Shown here piece by piece: positions 42,950-50,808 of a stretch of 64,000 nt of DNA; the first letter of the stretch is position 1; the number at the start of each line of letters is the position of its first letter. The DNA is from Anaerocolumna chitinilytica (GTDB lineage: Bacteria > Bacillota > Clostridia > Lachnospirales > Lachnospiraceae). The stretch lies in contig NZ_AP023368.1 of NCBI RefSeq assembly GCF_014218355.1, forward strand, positions 1,678,001 through 1,742,000, read 5' to 3'. The position numbers were made by a program, and so were the translations under genes. The notes below the pieces were generated by a model, which was given only the letters and a program-made list of their open reading frames with translations, had not been told where the DNA came from and searched no databases.

Positions 42950-43810
42950 ATGTATTTTATATTAAGATGTCAGAGCAAGGTAGCTGTATTTGATAAATTA
43001 TATTGTAATAAGAAGAAAGTTTTAATAATCAGTGGTTCAGCTTTGGGAGGAATATTGCTTTCACTATTTCTTAAATTTAATGGCTTTGCTATTATACTAC
43101 TTATGTTACTTTTATTTTTTATATCTTATTATCCTGTGCACAAATGGCATTCTTCAGTGAGACAAATGTTAAAACTATTGTTTAGCTATAACATAATTAT
43201 GGTGTTCTTGGTCGTATATGAATTAGTCATATATTTAGAGCATTATAAACACCTTTTTCTTAATAAAGCATTCGTCTTCATATTTACACTTGTTTATTTT
43301 GGATTATGGTATTTTACTTCTTTGGTTGCCAAGAGTGAAACGGCTAAACTAGTCAATGAAATAATATCAGTGTTATTGACTATATTGTTTACTGCTGGAA
43401 CTTATATAAGTTCATTATATTTAAGCTCATATCCGTCACTTGAAACATTAGAAAAAATGTATAAGAATGAACAGGAACTTGAAGTTGCCCTCTCAACTAA
43501 CAGTGAATTAATAAGAAATATGTTGCCGTCTATATTTAATTACATATTAACAAAGATATATCTTTTAATACTACCCTTTTTGTGTATATCTCTTTTTAGC
43601 ATGGTTACCATTAGTATAAAAGCATATTGGCTAAAAAGGAATAATAGGCATGATATATGGGATGATATTGATGATTATAGTAGTGAAAATAATGCAAAAA
43701 GTAAAATAATAAATTGTATGGATAATATTCCAGACAATATTACTGATGAAACAGAAATACTAATTTATCTTATTAAACAGTTAAAACAGGGTAATATAAA
43801 AGAAGATTGA
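42950..43810 (+). CDS. Multi-pass membrane protein with antitoxin-like C-terminal tail
   Basis: 286 residues from ATG 42950, though an AGAGGGA site (42912-42918) points to an in-frame ATA at 42929 (293 residues). It is in the same frame as the preceding gene, separated only by a TGA. About six hydrophobic helices fill residues 25-215. The C-terminal 35 residues (NCMDNIPDNITDETEIL then IYLIKQLKQGNIKED) resemble the start of the antitoxin encoded next (HLKMVPDDITSETEIL then NRLYMLLRLEHSKE). No known family. Confidence 0.6.
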   Translation: MYFILRCQSKVAVFDKLYCNKKKVLIISGSALGGILLSLFLKFNGFAIILLMLLLFFISYYPVHKWHSSVRQMLKLLFSYNIIMVFLVVYELVIYLEHYKHLFLNKAFVFIFTLVYFGLWYFTSLVAKSETAKLVNEIISVLLTILFTAGTYISSLYLSSYPSLETLEKMYKNEQELEVALSTNSELIRNMLPSIFNYILTKIYLLILPFLCISLFSMVTISIKAYWLKRNNRHDIWDDIDDYSSENNAKSKIINCMDNIPDNITDETEILIYLIKQLKQGNIKED

Positions 43811-43861
43811 TTGATCTCATTGATTTATGTTATACTCTGATTATGAAAGAGAGGCGATAAT

Positions 43862-44074
43862 ATGAGTGAGGCCAAAGCTAAAGTTTTAGAACATTTAAAA
43901 ATGGTTCCGGATGATATTACAAGTGAAACAGAAATACTCAATCGTCTGTATATGTTATTGAGATTGGAGCATAGCAAAGAGCGGGTTGAAGTAGAAGGCA
44001 CCTTGACAGATGATGAACTTGCCGCACACTTTGCAGAGAAAAGAGAGCAAACACAGAGGTCATTATGCAATTAG
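43862..44074 (+). CDS. Antitoxin of a ParE/RelE-type system
   Basis: 70 residues, behind GAGAGGCG. Begins with an ordered segment (VLEHLKMVPDDITSETEILN) and ends acidic (DDELAAHFAEKREQT), the usual layout for an antitoxin that wraps round a ParE/RelE toxin. Its last 10 bases overlap the toxin start, the classic antitoxin-first arrangement. It should bind the toxin and repress its own promoter. Confidence 0.75.
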   Translation: MSEAKAKVLEHLKMVPDDITSETEILNRLYMLLRLEHSKERVEVEGTLTDDELAAHFAEKREQTQRSLCN

Positions 44075-44376
44075 AATGGTCAAAAGATGCTGTGGAAGAC
44101 TTGGATACTATATGGGAGTACATTGCTGAAGATAATATGGATAGAGCTTTTTCATTTATAGAAGAGTTAAGAGCTGAAGCAAGAAAATTACCTGATAATC
44201 CTATGATGGGAAAGAAAATACCAGAATTGAATGATGAAACTTACAGGGAATGGTTCTATAAAGAATATACTCTTGTTTATCAGGTGACAGAAAAAAGTGT
44301 AATTATCCATGAGGTCTATAATCAGAAAAAGTACTTTATCCGGTCTATCAATAGATATGATGATAAGTCAATATAA
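44065..44376 (+). CDS. ParE/RelE-family toxin
   Basis: 103 residues. MQLEWSKDAVEDLDTIWEYI at the start and NPMMGKKIPELNDETYREWF, then YTLVYQVTEKSVIIHEVYN are the ParE/RelE core: two N-terminal helices and a beta-sheet with Arg/Tyr near the end of the sheet. The family includes gyrase poisons (ParE) and mRNA cleavers (RelE); the length and the absence of a clear RelE catalytic set favour ParE. Overlaps the antitoxin by 10 nt and is followed by a terminator. Helps retain the element. Confidence 0.85.
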   Translation: MQLEWSKDAVEDLDTIWEYIAEDNMDRAFSFIEELRAEARKLPDNPMMGKKIPELNDETYREWFYKEYTLVYQVTEKSVIIHEVYNQKKYFIRSINRYDDKSI

Positions 44377-44388
44377 AATTAATTACTG

Positions 44389-44425
44389 AAACCATCTGTA
44401 TTATTACAGGTGGTTCTTTATTTTA
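44389..44425 (+). terminator. Intrinsic terminator after the toxin gene
   Basis: AACCATCTGTA (44390-44400) pairs, with one G-U, with TACAGGTGGTT (44405-44415) over a 4-nt loop, followed by a T-rich stretch. The 169-bp gap to the next gene otherwise holds nothing recognised. Confidence 0.75.
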
Positions 44426-44545
44426 GTTCCTAAGAAATTACTGTAAAAAACTTGCCAACCAAAGCATTATGATGTATAATTAAATTGGAAATATTTAACC
44501 TTAATGCTGTTTATTGGCTAAATTATCGAAAGTGAGGTTAAATTA

Positions 44546-45148
44546 ATGGAAATAAAATCCGAAATAAAAAGTAAAAGAGTCAGCAAGTTAACAATTATCG
44601 CAGTGGCTGTAATGCTTATTACTACTGTGATTATTACTTCTTTGATAATATTTAATAAAAATAAAAGCACATCAGTTAACAACAAGCATACAAGTTTAGC
44701 TGCTAAAAATAATGAAAAGGTAAAAGAATCTTCTAAGCCTGAAAAAAGTAGTAATACAGATACAAAGCAGGACCTTAATCTTGTTGATTATGATGACATT
44801 GTAAATCTGAATAAGTCATTTAATAATCCGGCGGTAGACAATAATGGAAATGAAGACAGTAAACTAGATCCTGATCAAACAATAAAAGATAATGCATCAA
44901 CTTCATTTGACAAAAGCAATGATAAAAGCAGTGCGGTAGGAAGTAGCACTGAAAAAGCTATAACGAATGGAAAATCCGTTACTATTGATGAATCGTCTGA
45001 AACTATAAAAGATGAAAGCAAACAAAACGAATATAAGGGTGGAGAAAACCAAGGGCCTATTGAATTTTTTGATGTAAAGCCAGAAAAAGGAGCAGATGTA
45101 AAGGGTGATGTTCCTGCAAGTGGTGAGCACGTAGGAAAATGGAATTAA
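44546..45148 (+). CDS. Membrane-anchored disordered protein with a C-terminal tag
   Basis: 200 residues. One membrane helix (about 16-36; LTIIAVAVMLITTVIITSLI), then a long Ser/Lys/Asp/Asn-rich disordered stretch (40-170), and a C-terminal 27-residue segment starting EFFDVKPEKGADV and ending GDVPASGEHVGKWN. The next gene ends in the same segment (two to three differences). No other motif seen. The basic N-terminus suggests the long part faces outside. The shared ending is probably a sorting or docking signal. Confidence 0.7.
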   Translation: MEIKSEIKSKRVSKLTIIAVAVMLITTVIITSLIIFNKNKSTSVNNKHTSLAAKNNEKVKESSKPEKSSNTDTKQDLNLVDYDDIVNLNKSFNNPAVDNNGNEDSKLDPDQTIKDNASTSFDKSNDKSSAVGSSTEKAITNGKSVTIDESSETIKDESKQNEYKGGENQGPIEFFDVKPEKGADVKGDVPASGEHVGKWN

Positions 45149-45175
45149 TACACATTTAGAAAGGGGAAGATTTAG

Positions 45176-46345
45176 ATGAAGAAAGGGAAATATGTTGGTT
45201 TTGGATGTATATGTTTACTAATTACAGTTATTACCGGTGTTGGTGTTTACCGGCATTATCAGATGGAGCTTATAACAGATCCAGTTGTGACTGAGTTGGG
45301 GGAGTCACTTAGTACGAACGTATCTGAGTATGTTAAAGGAAATATTACACATGCGCAAATGGATATGTCAAATGTATACATTGAAAAAACAGGATTATAT
45401 GAAGCTCATATAACAAATGGTGCGACAGAGCTAGATCTTCATGTAAAAGTAACGGATACTACACCTCCAACAGCAACTGTTTTATCAGGAAAAGAATTTT
45501 TAACCAATGAAGTGGTTAAAGCAGCTGCTTTAGTAACTAATGTAAAGGATACAAGCAATTCTGTATCAATAACTTTTGAGGATGGTAAGGAAAGCCATAC
45601 TTATGTAGAAGGTGGAGAAATTAGTGAAGTAGTGGTTCTGACTGATGCTTCAGGTAATAAAAGCAATTTAGGTACTACGTTTAAAGTAATTGGTGATACG
45701 ATAAAGCCTACTTTAAGAGGAATAAAACCCATAAAAACTTTTATGGAAGATAAAGTTGATTATATTAAAGGAATAAGTGCATCGGATGACCGGGATGGTG
45801 ATTTGACTACAGAAATAAGAGTCAACACAGAAAATGTAGATTTAAAAACACCTGGTAAATATATAATTACGTATTCAGTTAGTGATCGTTCTGGTAATGA
45901 AGTAAAAAAGCAGACATATGTTAGAGTTTTGGAAGATAAAGCACCAGTGTTTAAAGGATTAAAAAACAAGACAGTTTATGTTAATAGTAAAATTAAATAC
46001 TTAGCTGGAATTAGTGCATTTGATGATAGAGACGGAAATCTTACCTCTAAAATACAAGTGAACAATGATGAAGTGAATCTTTCAAAGGCAGGAATTTACA
46101 ACGTTGTATACATGGTAAAGGACAGCGCTGGGAATACAACTACTAAAACCATTACAGTAAATGTAAAAAACAAAGAAGCAATCTCAACTGGTAATAATAA
46201 AACATCAGAAGATGATAAAAAAAATAACACCAATGATAAAGATTCTTCAGGTGGATTTAAGTTCTTTGATGTTGATCCTGAAAAGGGAGCTGATGTAAAC
46301 GGAGATGTTCCGGCTAGTGGTGAACATGTTGGAAATTGGGGGTAA
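45176..46345 (+). CDS. Surface protein with DUF5011/Ig-like domains and the shared C-terminal tag
   Basis: 389 residues, behind AAAGGGGAAG. N-terminal membrane helix or signal anchor (about 7-25), then three tandem Ig-like units (about 95-175, 178-255 and 258-335). The last two repeat YIKGISASDDRDGDLTTEIR and YLAGISAFDDRDGNLTSKIQ, then YSVSDRSGNE and YMVKDSAGNT: the DUF5011/HYR-like pattern. A Lys/Asn/Asp linker leads to KFFDVDPEKGADV and GDVPASGEHVGNWG, the tag of the neighbouring gene. No LPxTG or C-terminal membrane helix, so the tag may be how it is held or exported. Confidence 0.8.
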   Translation: MKKGKYVGFGCICLLITVITGVGVYRHYQMELITDPVVTELGESLSTNVSEYVKGNITHAQMDMSNVYIEKTGLYEAHITNGATELDLHVKVTDTTPPTATVLSGKEFLTNEVVKAAALVTNVKDTSNSVSITFEDGKESHTYVEGGEISEVVVLTDASGNKSNLGTTFKVIGDTIKPTLRGIKPIKTFMEDKVDYIKGISASDDRDGDLTTEIRVNTENVDLKTPGKYIITYSVSDRSGNEVKKQTYVRVLEDKAPVFKGLKNKTVYVNSKIKYLAGISAFDDRDGNLTSKIQVNNDEVNLSKAGIYNVVYMVKDSAGNTTTKTITVNVKNKEAISTGNNKTSEDDKKNNTNDKDSSGGFKFFDVDPEKGADVNGDVPASGEHVGNWG

Positions 46346-46360
46346 TTTATAGTAATTAAA

Positions 46361-46387
46361 AGCATAGCCGAAAGCTATGCTTTTTTT
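46361..46387 (+). terminator. Intra-operon intrinsic terminator 3
   Basis: AGCATAGC (46361-46368) pairs with GCTATGCT (46374-46381), then a T-run up to 46387. The next ribosome site (GGAGGAA) begins three bases later, so the T-run runs straight into the leader of the following gene. Confidence 0.85.
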
Positions 46388-46400
46388 ATGGAGGAATACA

Positions 46401-48251
46401 ATGCAAAGAAGAAGAGAATTATTTATTTTAATTTTTATTGTTTTATTATTATTTCAAGGCAACAGAATGGTTTTTGCAGATTCAAACATGGATGGAGGAG
46501 GAAGTGGTGGCGGAACACAAGATGGAACTTGTGATAATTATTATTCATCTGGAGATGATGGAGTCAGAATAACTGTTATAAACATAAAAACAGGAATAAG
46601 GGCCAATGGTACCTGGACAATTGATTATTTCAGAAAATCCAAAGAGAATAAAGCAATTGTCCATTTCGGAAAGTATTCGAAACTAGAATATATGGGAGTT
46701 GCAGGTTATTCATCTTCAAAGGCATTACAGCAATCTTCAGAAGGGTATAGAGTTGATTCCGGTGGTAAAACTGTTGCATATCAAGTAGAGGAAATGCCAA
46801 CGATTGTAAGTAGTTCCCTTGGTAATTCTGATATTGATGAAATAAAGAACTATTTTGATGATAAGGCGCGCTTAGAAGTTATTGCTTCACGCGTTGGTAT
46901 GTCATATGGAGAAATGACAAATGGTAATTATAAACTTATTATTGAACCAATTATATACCTTACCTATGAAGGAAAATATATGGCCATGACAGCGCATGAA
47001 GTTGCTCTTCTGGATTTGGCTCTTGGCGGTACCGCGACAACAGGCGGACAGTTGAGAGCCAAATTTGTTTCTTTTACACACAAGAATTTACCACTATCTA
47101 TATTCTTAAAGAAGAAGGAATTTGGAGTGAATCGTTGGACAGGGAGCAAAACTGACAGAGTTCAAAATGCACAAATCCTTAAGTATTTGGGAATCGGAAT
47201 ATTATCCTTTGAACCTGATACAGAAGTACAGGTTGGGGGAGGATCATATTGGTACAGACCCAATACTGATGTTATTACGGCAGTTAATGTTAGTGTAGAT
47301 GGTGCTGGAGATGGAGCAACCTGTGACAATCCAATAACAGTCAAGTTTTCAGGTGCAATGATCCCTACAACTACGATTTCAGGGATAGTAATTCCCCCCG
47401 GTGGTTCAAGACCTGTATGGATTAAATGGAGAACACCAGACTTGAAGCTACAGACATCATCAACAATACATGTATCGATAACAGGAGGGAGTAGCACGGT
47501 ATCTACATCGGATCTGGATATTGTGATAAAACCATTAGTAGAACAGGAACCGCCTAATCCAACAGCGGATGACACAAAACCAAAGAATTTCGATGACACG
47601 TTGCCAGCATTTCCAAAAATGTGGGAATTAAGAAATTATACGTCACCGATTACTACAACTTCCTGGCATACTTATACCTGTACAAAATCTTCTGTTTGGA
47701 CAGGAGGTTATGAAACTGATGCGTATGGAAATTATGTCCATGATTATTATGGTAACAAGATTAAGATATATGAAACCGTATACACTTTCACTACCAATAA
47801 TTATTCTGCTTCACTTACTTCGCAAAATGCATCAATTGTGACAGATACAGCTGTAAAGGAAGCTAATCCATCTAGTGGAACTATAAAGAGTGGCTATGGT
47901 ATTGAACTTCGTGTAAATACTAAAATCACTGGTGATGCAGATGTAACAGGAATGCAGAATGCTGCATTTTATTTTCCTGAATTTAATTATAAGACATGGC
48001 GAAGATTAGGGAAACTTGCTGGTGCAAGCTTGAATGAAACTATTCAATTTCCTGTAAATTTGTATTCAATAAATAAAAGCAGAATACATTTTCTACCTAT
48101 ATGGTTTCCAGATAAGACTTATACCGTGTACGTTGAGACATTAGATGCATGGACACCTGGTGGAATGCTGAGTTACTATGCCACAGCCAGCATTAATGTT
48201 CAAGGTTCAATGTGGGATAACTGGCATATTAGCATCTTACCAAATTATTGA
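46401..48251 (+). CDS. Large secreted protein of unknown family
   Basis: 616 residues from ATG 46401 (GGAGG at 46390-46394). Signal peptide (about 1-26, ending VFA-DS), then a Gly-rich stretch (NMDGGGSGGGTQ) and a long beta-rich body. Single Cys residues at DGTCDN and GATCDN may pair. A middle region (about 290-375; VNVSVDGAGDGATCDNPITV, VIPPGGSRPVWIKWRT) and a C-terminal part with many Tyr/Trp/Thr residues look like Ig-like sandwich domains. No anchor. It follows the two tagged surface proteins and is likely a partner in the cell-contact layer. Confidence 0.65.
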   Translation: MQRRRELFILIFIVLLLFQGNRMVFADSNMDGGGSGGGTQDGTCDNYYSSGDDGVRITVINIKTGIRANGTWTIDYFRKSKENKAIVHFGKYSKLEYMGVAGYSSSKALQQSSEGYRVDSGGKTVAYQVEEMPTIVSSSLGNSDIDEIKNYFDDKARLEVIASRVGMSYGEMTNGNYKLIIEPIIYLTYEGKYMAMTAHEVALLDLALGGTATTGGQLRAKFVSFTHKNLPLSIFLKKKEFGVNRWTGSKTDRVQNAQILKYLGIGILSFEPDTEVQVGGGSYWYRPNTDVITAVNVSVDGAGDGATCDNPITVKFSGAMIPTTTISGIVIPPGGSRPVWIKWRTPDLKLQTSSTIHVSITGGSSTVSTSDLDIVIKPLVEQEPPNPTADDTKPKNFDDTLPAFPKMWELRNYTSPITTTSWHTYTCTKSSVWTGGYETDAYGNYVHDYYGNKIKIYETVYTFTTNNYSASLTSQNASIVTDTAVKEANPSSGTIKSGYGIELRVNTKITGDADVTGMQNAAFYFPEFNYKTWRRLGKLAGASLNETIQFPVNLYSINKSRIHFLPIWFPDKTYTVYVETLDAWTPGGMLSYYATASINVQGSMWDNWHISILPNY

Positions 48252-48266
48252 AATGGAGAGTTAATG

Positions 48267-48467
48267 ATGGATGAAAATCAATTAAATGAAATGTTTTTTA
48301 ACATAATGGAAGTACAGCAGGAAGATCGTAATGAGATAGAACAGTATTTGCAAAGCAATAACTTAGTAGTACTTCTTGAGCAACAACCCAAACTACAAAT
48401 CTCTGAGGAGACTACCGGAAAATTGAAGCTGTTGGCTGAAATGATAGCTTTTAGGGAGGCCCTATGA
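48267..48467 (+). CDS. Small acidic protein, unknown
   Basis: 66 residues from ATG 48267 (GGAGAG is six bases before; ATG 48264 is too close). Rich in Glu, Gln and Leu (MFFNIMEVQQEDRNEIEQYL, LVVLLEQQPKLQISEET), helical, soluble. Its last bases overlap the start of the RadC-like gene (ATGA), so the two are translationally coupled. No known family. Confidence 0.55.
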   Translation: MDENQLNEMFFNIMEVQQEDRNEIEQYLQSNNLVVLLEQQPKLQISEETTGKLKLLAEMIAFREAL

Positions 48468-49159
48468 ATATCATGCAAACCAATAAAGAAGTATTTATAA
48501 AGGGACTTTGTAAATTTGTTGGTTTAAGCAGTAGTAGGCTTAAACATATGAGTGAAGCAGAACTTCTGCAGATAATGGATCACCCTATGCTAATTGATGC
48601 TACCAGCAGTCAGGAGCAGAAGCTTTTAATGTTAAAGCAATTTATTAACTCATATCAATATTATCGAAAAGGGAACTCTGAAATGCAAAGTTATAATTCT
48701 CCGGAGAAGATAGCAGATTATTTCTTCTCAAAGGTGAACTATCAAAAAGACAGAGAGTCTTTTATGATAGCTTATTTAGATTCAAAGATGCAGCTTATGT
48801 GCTGTGATGAATATCAAGGGAGTGTTAATATGTGTTCAGTACAGCCTAGAGACTTAGTGAAGAGGGCCTTACAATTTGATTGTGCATGCATTATTATTGG
48901 GCATAATCATCCATCTGGTGACCCGCATCCCAGCAAAGAAGATATTACTATTACCAAAAGACTTGTTGCTATTTTTGATTCCATGGGTATACCTTTACAG
49001 GATCATATAATAGTTGGAAGAGAACGCTATTTATCAATGAAAGAACAAGGATATATGGACAATATGAAGCAACTGCCAAAGATGTCGGATTATATGCCTA
49101 TTGCAATCAGTAAGATTTCTGAAATCTCTGAAAGAGAGGAAGAATTCGAGCCAGAATAA
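48464..49159 (+). CDS. RadC-like JAB/MPN domain protein
   Basis: 231 residues. The C-terminal half is the RadC/JAMM domain: DRESFMIAYLDSKMQLM, RDLVKRALQFDCACIIIGHN, then HPSGDPHPSKEDITITKRLV. The H-N-H-x7-S-x2-D metal motif is complete (about residues 147-160). The helix-hairpin-helix of chromosomal RadC is not evident in the N-terminal third, which is predicted helical. Element-borne RadC-like proteins are common in mobile DNA and of uncertain role. A good GGAGG precedes ATG 48464. Confidence 0.85.
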   Translation: MNIMQTNKEVFIKGLCKFVGLSSSRLKHMSEAELLQIMDHPMLIDATSSQEQKLLMLKQFINSYQYYRKGNSEMQSYNSPEKIADYFFSKVNYQKDRESFMIAYLDSKMQLMCCDEYQGSVNMCSVQPRDLVKRALQFDCACIIIGHNHPSGDPHPSKEDITITKRLVAIFDSMGIPLQDHIIVGRERYLSMKEQGYMDNMKQLPKMSDYMPIAISKISEISEREEEFEPE

Positions 49160-49193
49160 TAAGAGGATTCAGAAGAAGAATACTATTTAAAAT

Positions 49194-49218
49194 GCAGCTG
49201 CTTACAGCTGCTTTTTTT
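49194..49218 (+). terminator. Intra-operon intrinsic terminator 4
   Basis: GCAGCTG (49194-49200), loop CTTA, CAGCTGC (49205-49211), then TTTTTTT. The SSB gene's ribosome site (TTGGAGAG) begins about five bases on. Confidence 0.85.
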
Positions 49219-49235
49219 AAACTTGGAGAGTGTGT

Positions 49236-49556
49236 ATGAATAAGGCAGTATTAATGGGAAGGCTAACCAGAAACCCAGTAGTCCGAGTCAGTACTAAGGG
49301 ATTACCCTTTGCTGGTTTTACACTGGCTGTAATCAGAAGAATTGAAAATAATGGTGAAGAGGAAACAGATTACATAAAATGCATCACCTTTGACAAGCAG
49401 GCTGAATTTGCAAAGAAGTATATTAAACAGGGTAGCAAAATACTTGTAGTAGGGAGGATGCAAAATTATAGTTACATAGGAAACAATGGCCAATCAATCT
49501 TAGGATTACAGATTATTGTAGAAGAAGTGGAATTTGCTGAAAGTAAGGTAAGATAA
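49236..49556 (+). CDS. ssb: Single-stranded DNA-binding protein
   Basis: 106 residues from ATG 49236 behind GGAGA. OB-fold pattern of bacterial SSB: NKAVLMGRLTRNPVVRVSTK, FAGFTLAVIRR, then EETDYIKCITFDKQAEFAKK, YIKQGSKILVVGRMQNYSYI. It is short, without the acidic C-terminal tip of chromosomal SSB, typical for element-encoded copies that coat the transferred strand. It comes after a terminator-like hairpin, so its expression may differ from the upstream gene. Confidence 0.9.
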   Translation: MNKAVLMGRLTRNPVVRVSTKGLPFAGFTLAVIRRIENNGEEETDYIKCITFDKQAEFAKKYIKQGSKILVVGRMQNYSYIGNNGQSILGLQIIVEEVEFAESKVR

Positions 49557-49591
49557 TTATATATTACAGTTAAAGAAAGTGAGAGATAATT

Positions 49592-50071
49592 ATGGGTATA
49601 TCTAAAGCAGAGCAAAACGAGGTTAGCGTGAAGGATTTCACTTTAGCCACATCGGATGTGATAGAAAGAATTCAATCTGCGAATAAAATGACTAATGAAA
49701 CCAAACATTCCATGATATCAAATGGTTGTTCGCATCATGTAAAAAGTAATCTTACATACCTGACGAAAGATGAAGCTAACGTAGCACTTAACCTTAAAAT
49801 TAAAATTGGTTATGCTGATTCGGTTGAGGATTTTCATGGAACCTGGGAGGACTACTATAGTTATTATTCTATTAATTCGCCAGAGAGAATTAAATCCTGT
49901 AACAGTCGAATTTCAATTGACCCGGCATATGATTTAGCAAAATCCATTTATGGAACGAAAGACTTAAAGCTAATTATACAAAATATAAATATGCTTGAAA
50001 AAATGAATGAAATGCAATCACTAGTCGATGTCTTACATGAAGTACAATACGAAATGGAAGAAGAAATGTAA
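49592..50071 (+). CDS. Hypothetical protein
   Basis: 159 residues from ATG 49592, behind GTGAGAG. Soluble, mixed secondary structure: DFTLATSDVIERIQSANKMT, NEANVALNLKIKIGYADSVE in outline, a Tyr-rich stretch (WEDYYSYYSINSPERIKSCN), and a C-terminal helix ending MQSLVDVLHEVQYEMEEEM. No motif recognised. Placed between SSB and the transfer ATPase genes, so likely part of the same unit. Alternatives cannot be judged. Confidence 0.6.
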   Translation: MGISKAEQNEVSVKDFTLATSDVIERIQSANKMTNETKHSMISNGCSHHVKSNLTYLTKDEANVALNLKIKIGYADSVEDFHGTWEDYYSYYSINSPERIKSCNSRISIDPAYDLAKSIYGTKDLKLIIQNINMLEKMNEMQSLVDVLHEVQYEMEEEM

Positions 50072-50093
50072 AAAATAATGAAAGGATAACAAT

Positions 50094-50792
50094 ATGAGAG
50101 AGTTAATATTTCCGTTAGTAATGATTGTATTATGTATCGTAGCAGTGATACTTATGCTTATTTATTTGAAGCGTAGTGCTAAGAAATCAGAGAACAGTCA
50201 AAAAATTTCCCCTGAAGTCCCGCAGAAAACAGCGCAGGACTTTGTTAATGTTCGGGATATCAATGATATTTTCCTATATAACCGGAGTGGCTATGTTATT
50301 AGTTATATTAAGGTTCAGTCCTTTGAAAAGGATCTTCTAAGCAAAAATGAAGAAAAACTGCTAACAAAAAAATTGACAGCTGCATTTTCAGAATTAGAAG
50401 AGGATTTTAAGTTTCTGGCCGTAAGCCGGCCTGTAGATATAACACCGCTTGTTTTGGAATATACAGAAATGATTAAGAATACCAACAATCTGATAAGAAA
50501 AGAAGTTCTCAGGAACGAAATTTCAGTGATTTCAGATTTTTCTCTTTCAGGGGAGGTAGTACAGAGAGAATTTTATTACATGTTGTGGGAAAAACAAACA
50601 GAGGATGCGGAAACTGATTTACGTAAAAGAGCTAAAGACTTTTCAGAGAAACTGAATGCATGCGGTTTAAAAGCTGAAGTAATAAAAAAGCCTGAAATCA
50701 TAAGGCTTTGTAATCTAATCAATAACCCGGCTTTTGCCGCGATTGAAGATACAAGAACCGAAGCAGTTATACCAATCTTAGATGAGTATTAA
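50094..50792 (+). CDS. Membrane-anchored VirB4 N-terminal-domain-like protein (TraC-like)
   Basis: 232 residues. One N-terminal membrane helix (LIFPLVMIVLCIVAVILMLI), then a domain starting TAQDFVNVRDINDIFLYNRS, like the N-terminal domain of VirB4/TraC ATPases (YVISYIKVQSFEKDLLSK, LEEDFKFLAVSRPVDITPLV). The ATPase itself starts 16 nt downstream and lacks this region, so the usual single protein appears split into a membrane-bound N-part and a soluble motor. Resemblance is from motif order only. Confidence 0.65.
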   Translation: MRELIFPLVMIVLCIVAVILMLIYLKRSAKKSENSQKISPEVPQKTAQDFVNVRDINDIFLYNRSGYVISYIKVQSFEKDLLSKNEEKLLTKKLTAAFSELEEDFKFLAVSRPVDITPLVLEYTEMIKNTNNLIRKEVLRNEISVISDFSLSGEVVQREFYYMLWEKQTEDAETDLRKRAKDFSEKLNACGLKAEVIKKPEIIRLCNLINNPAFAAIEDTRTEAVIPILDEY

Positions 50793-50808
50793 GCAGAGGA
50801 GTACTACC

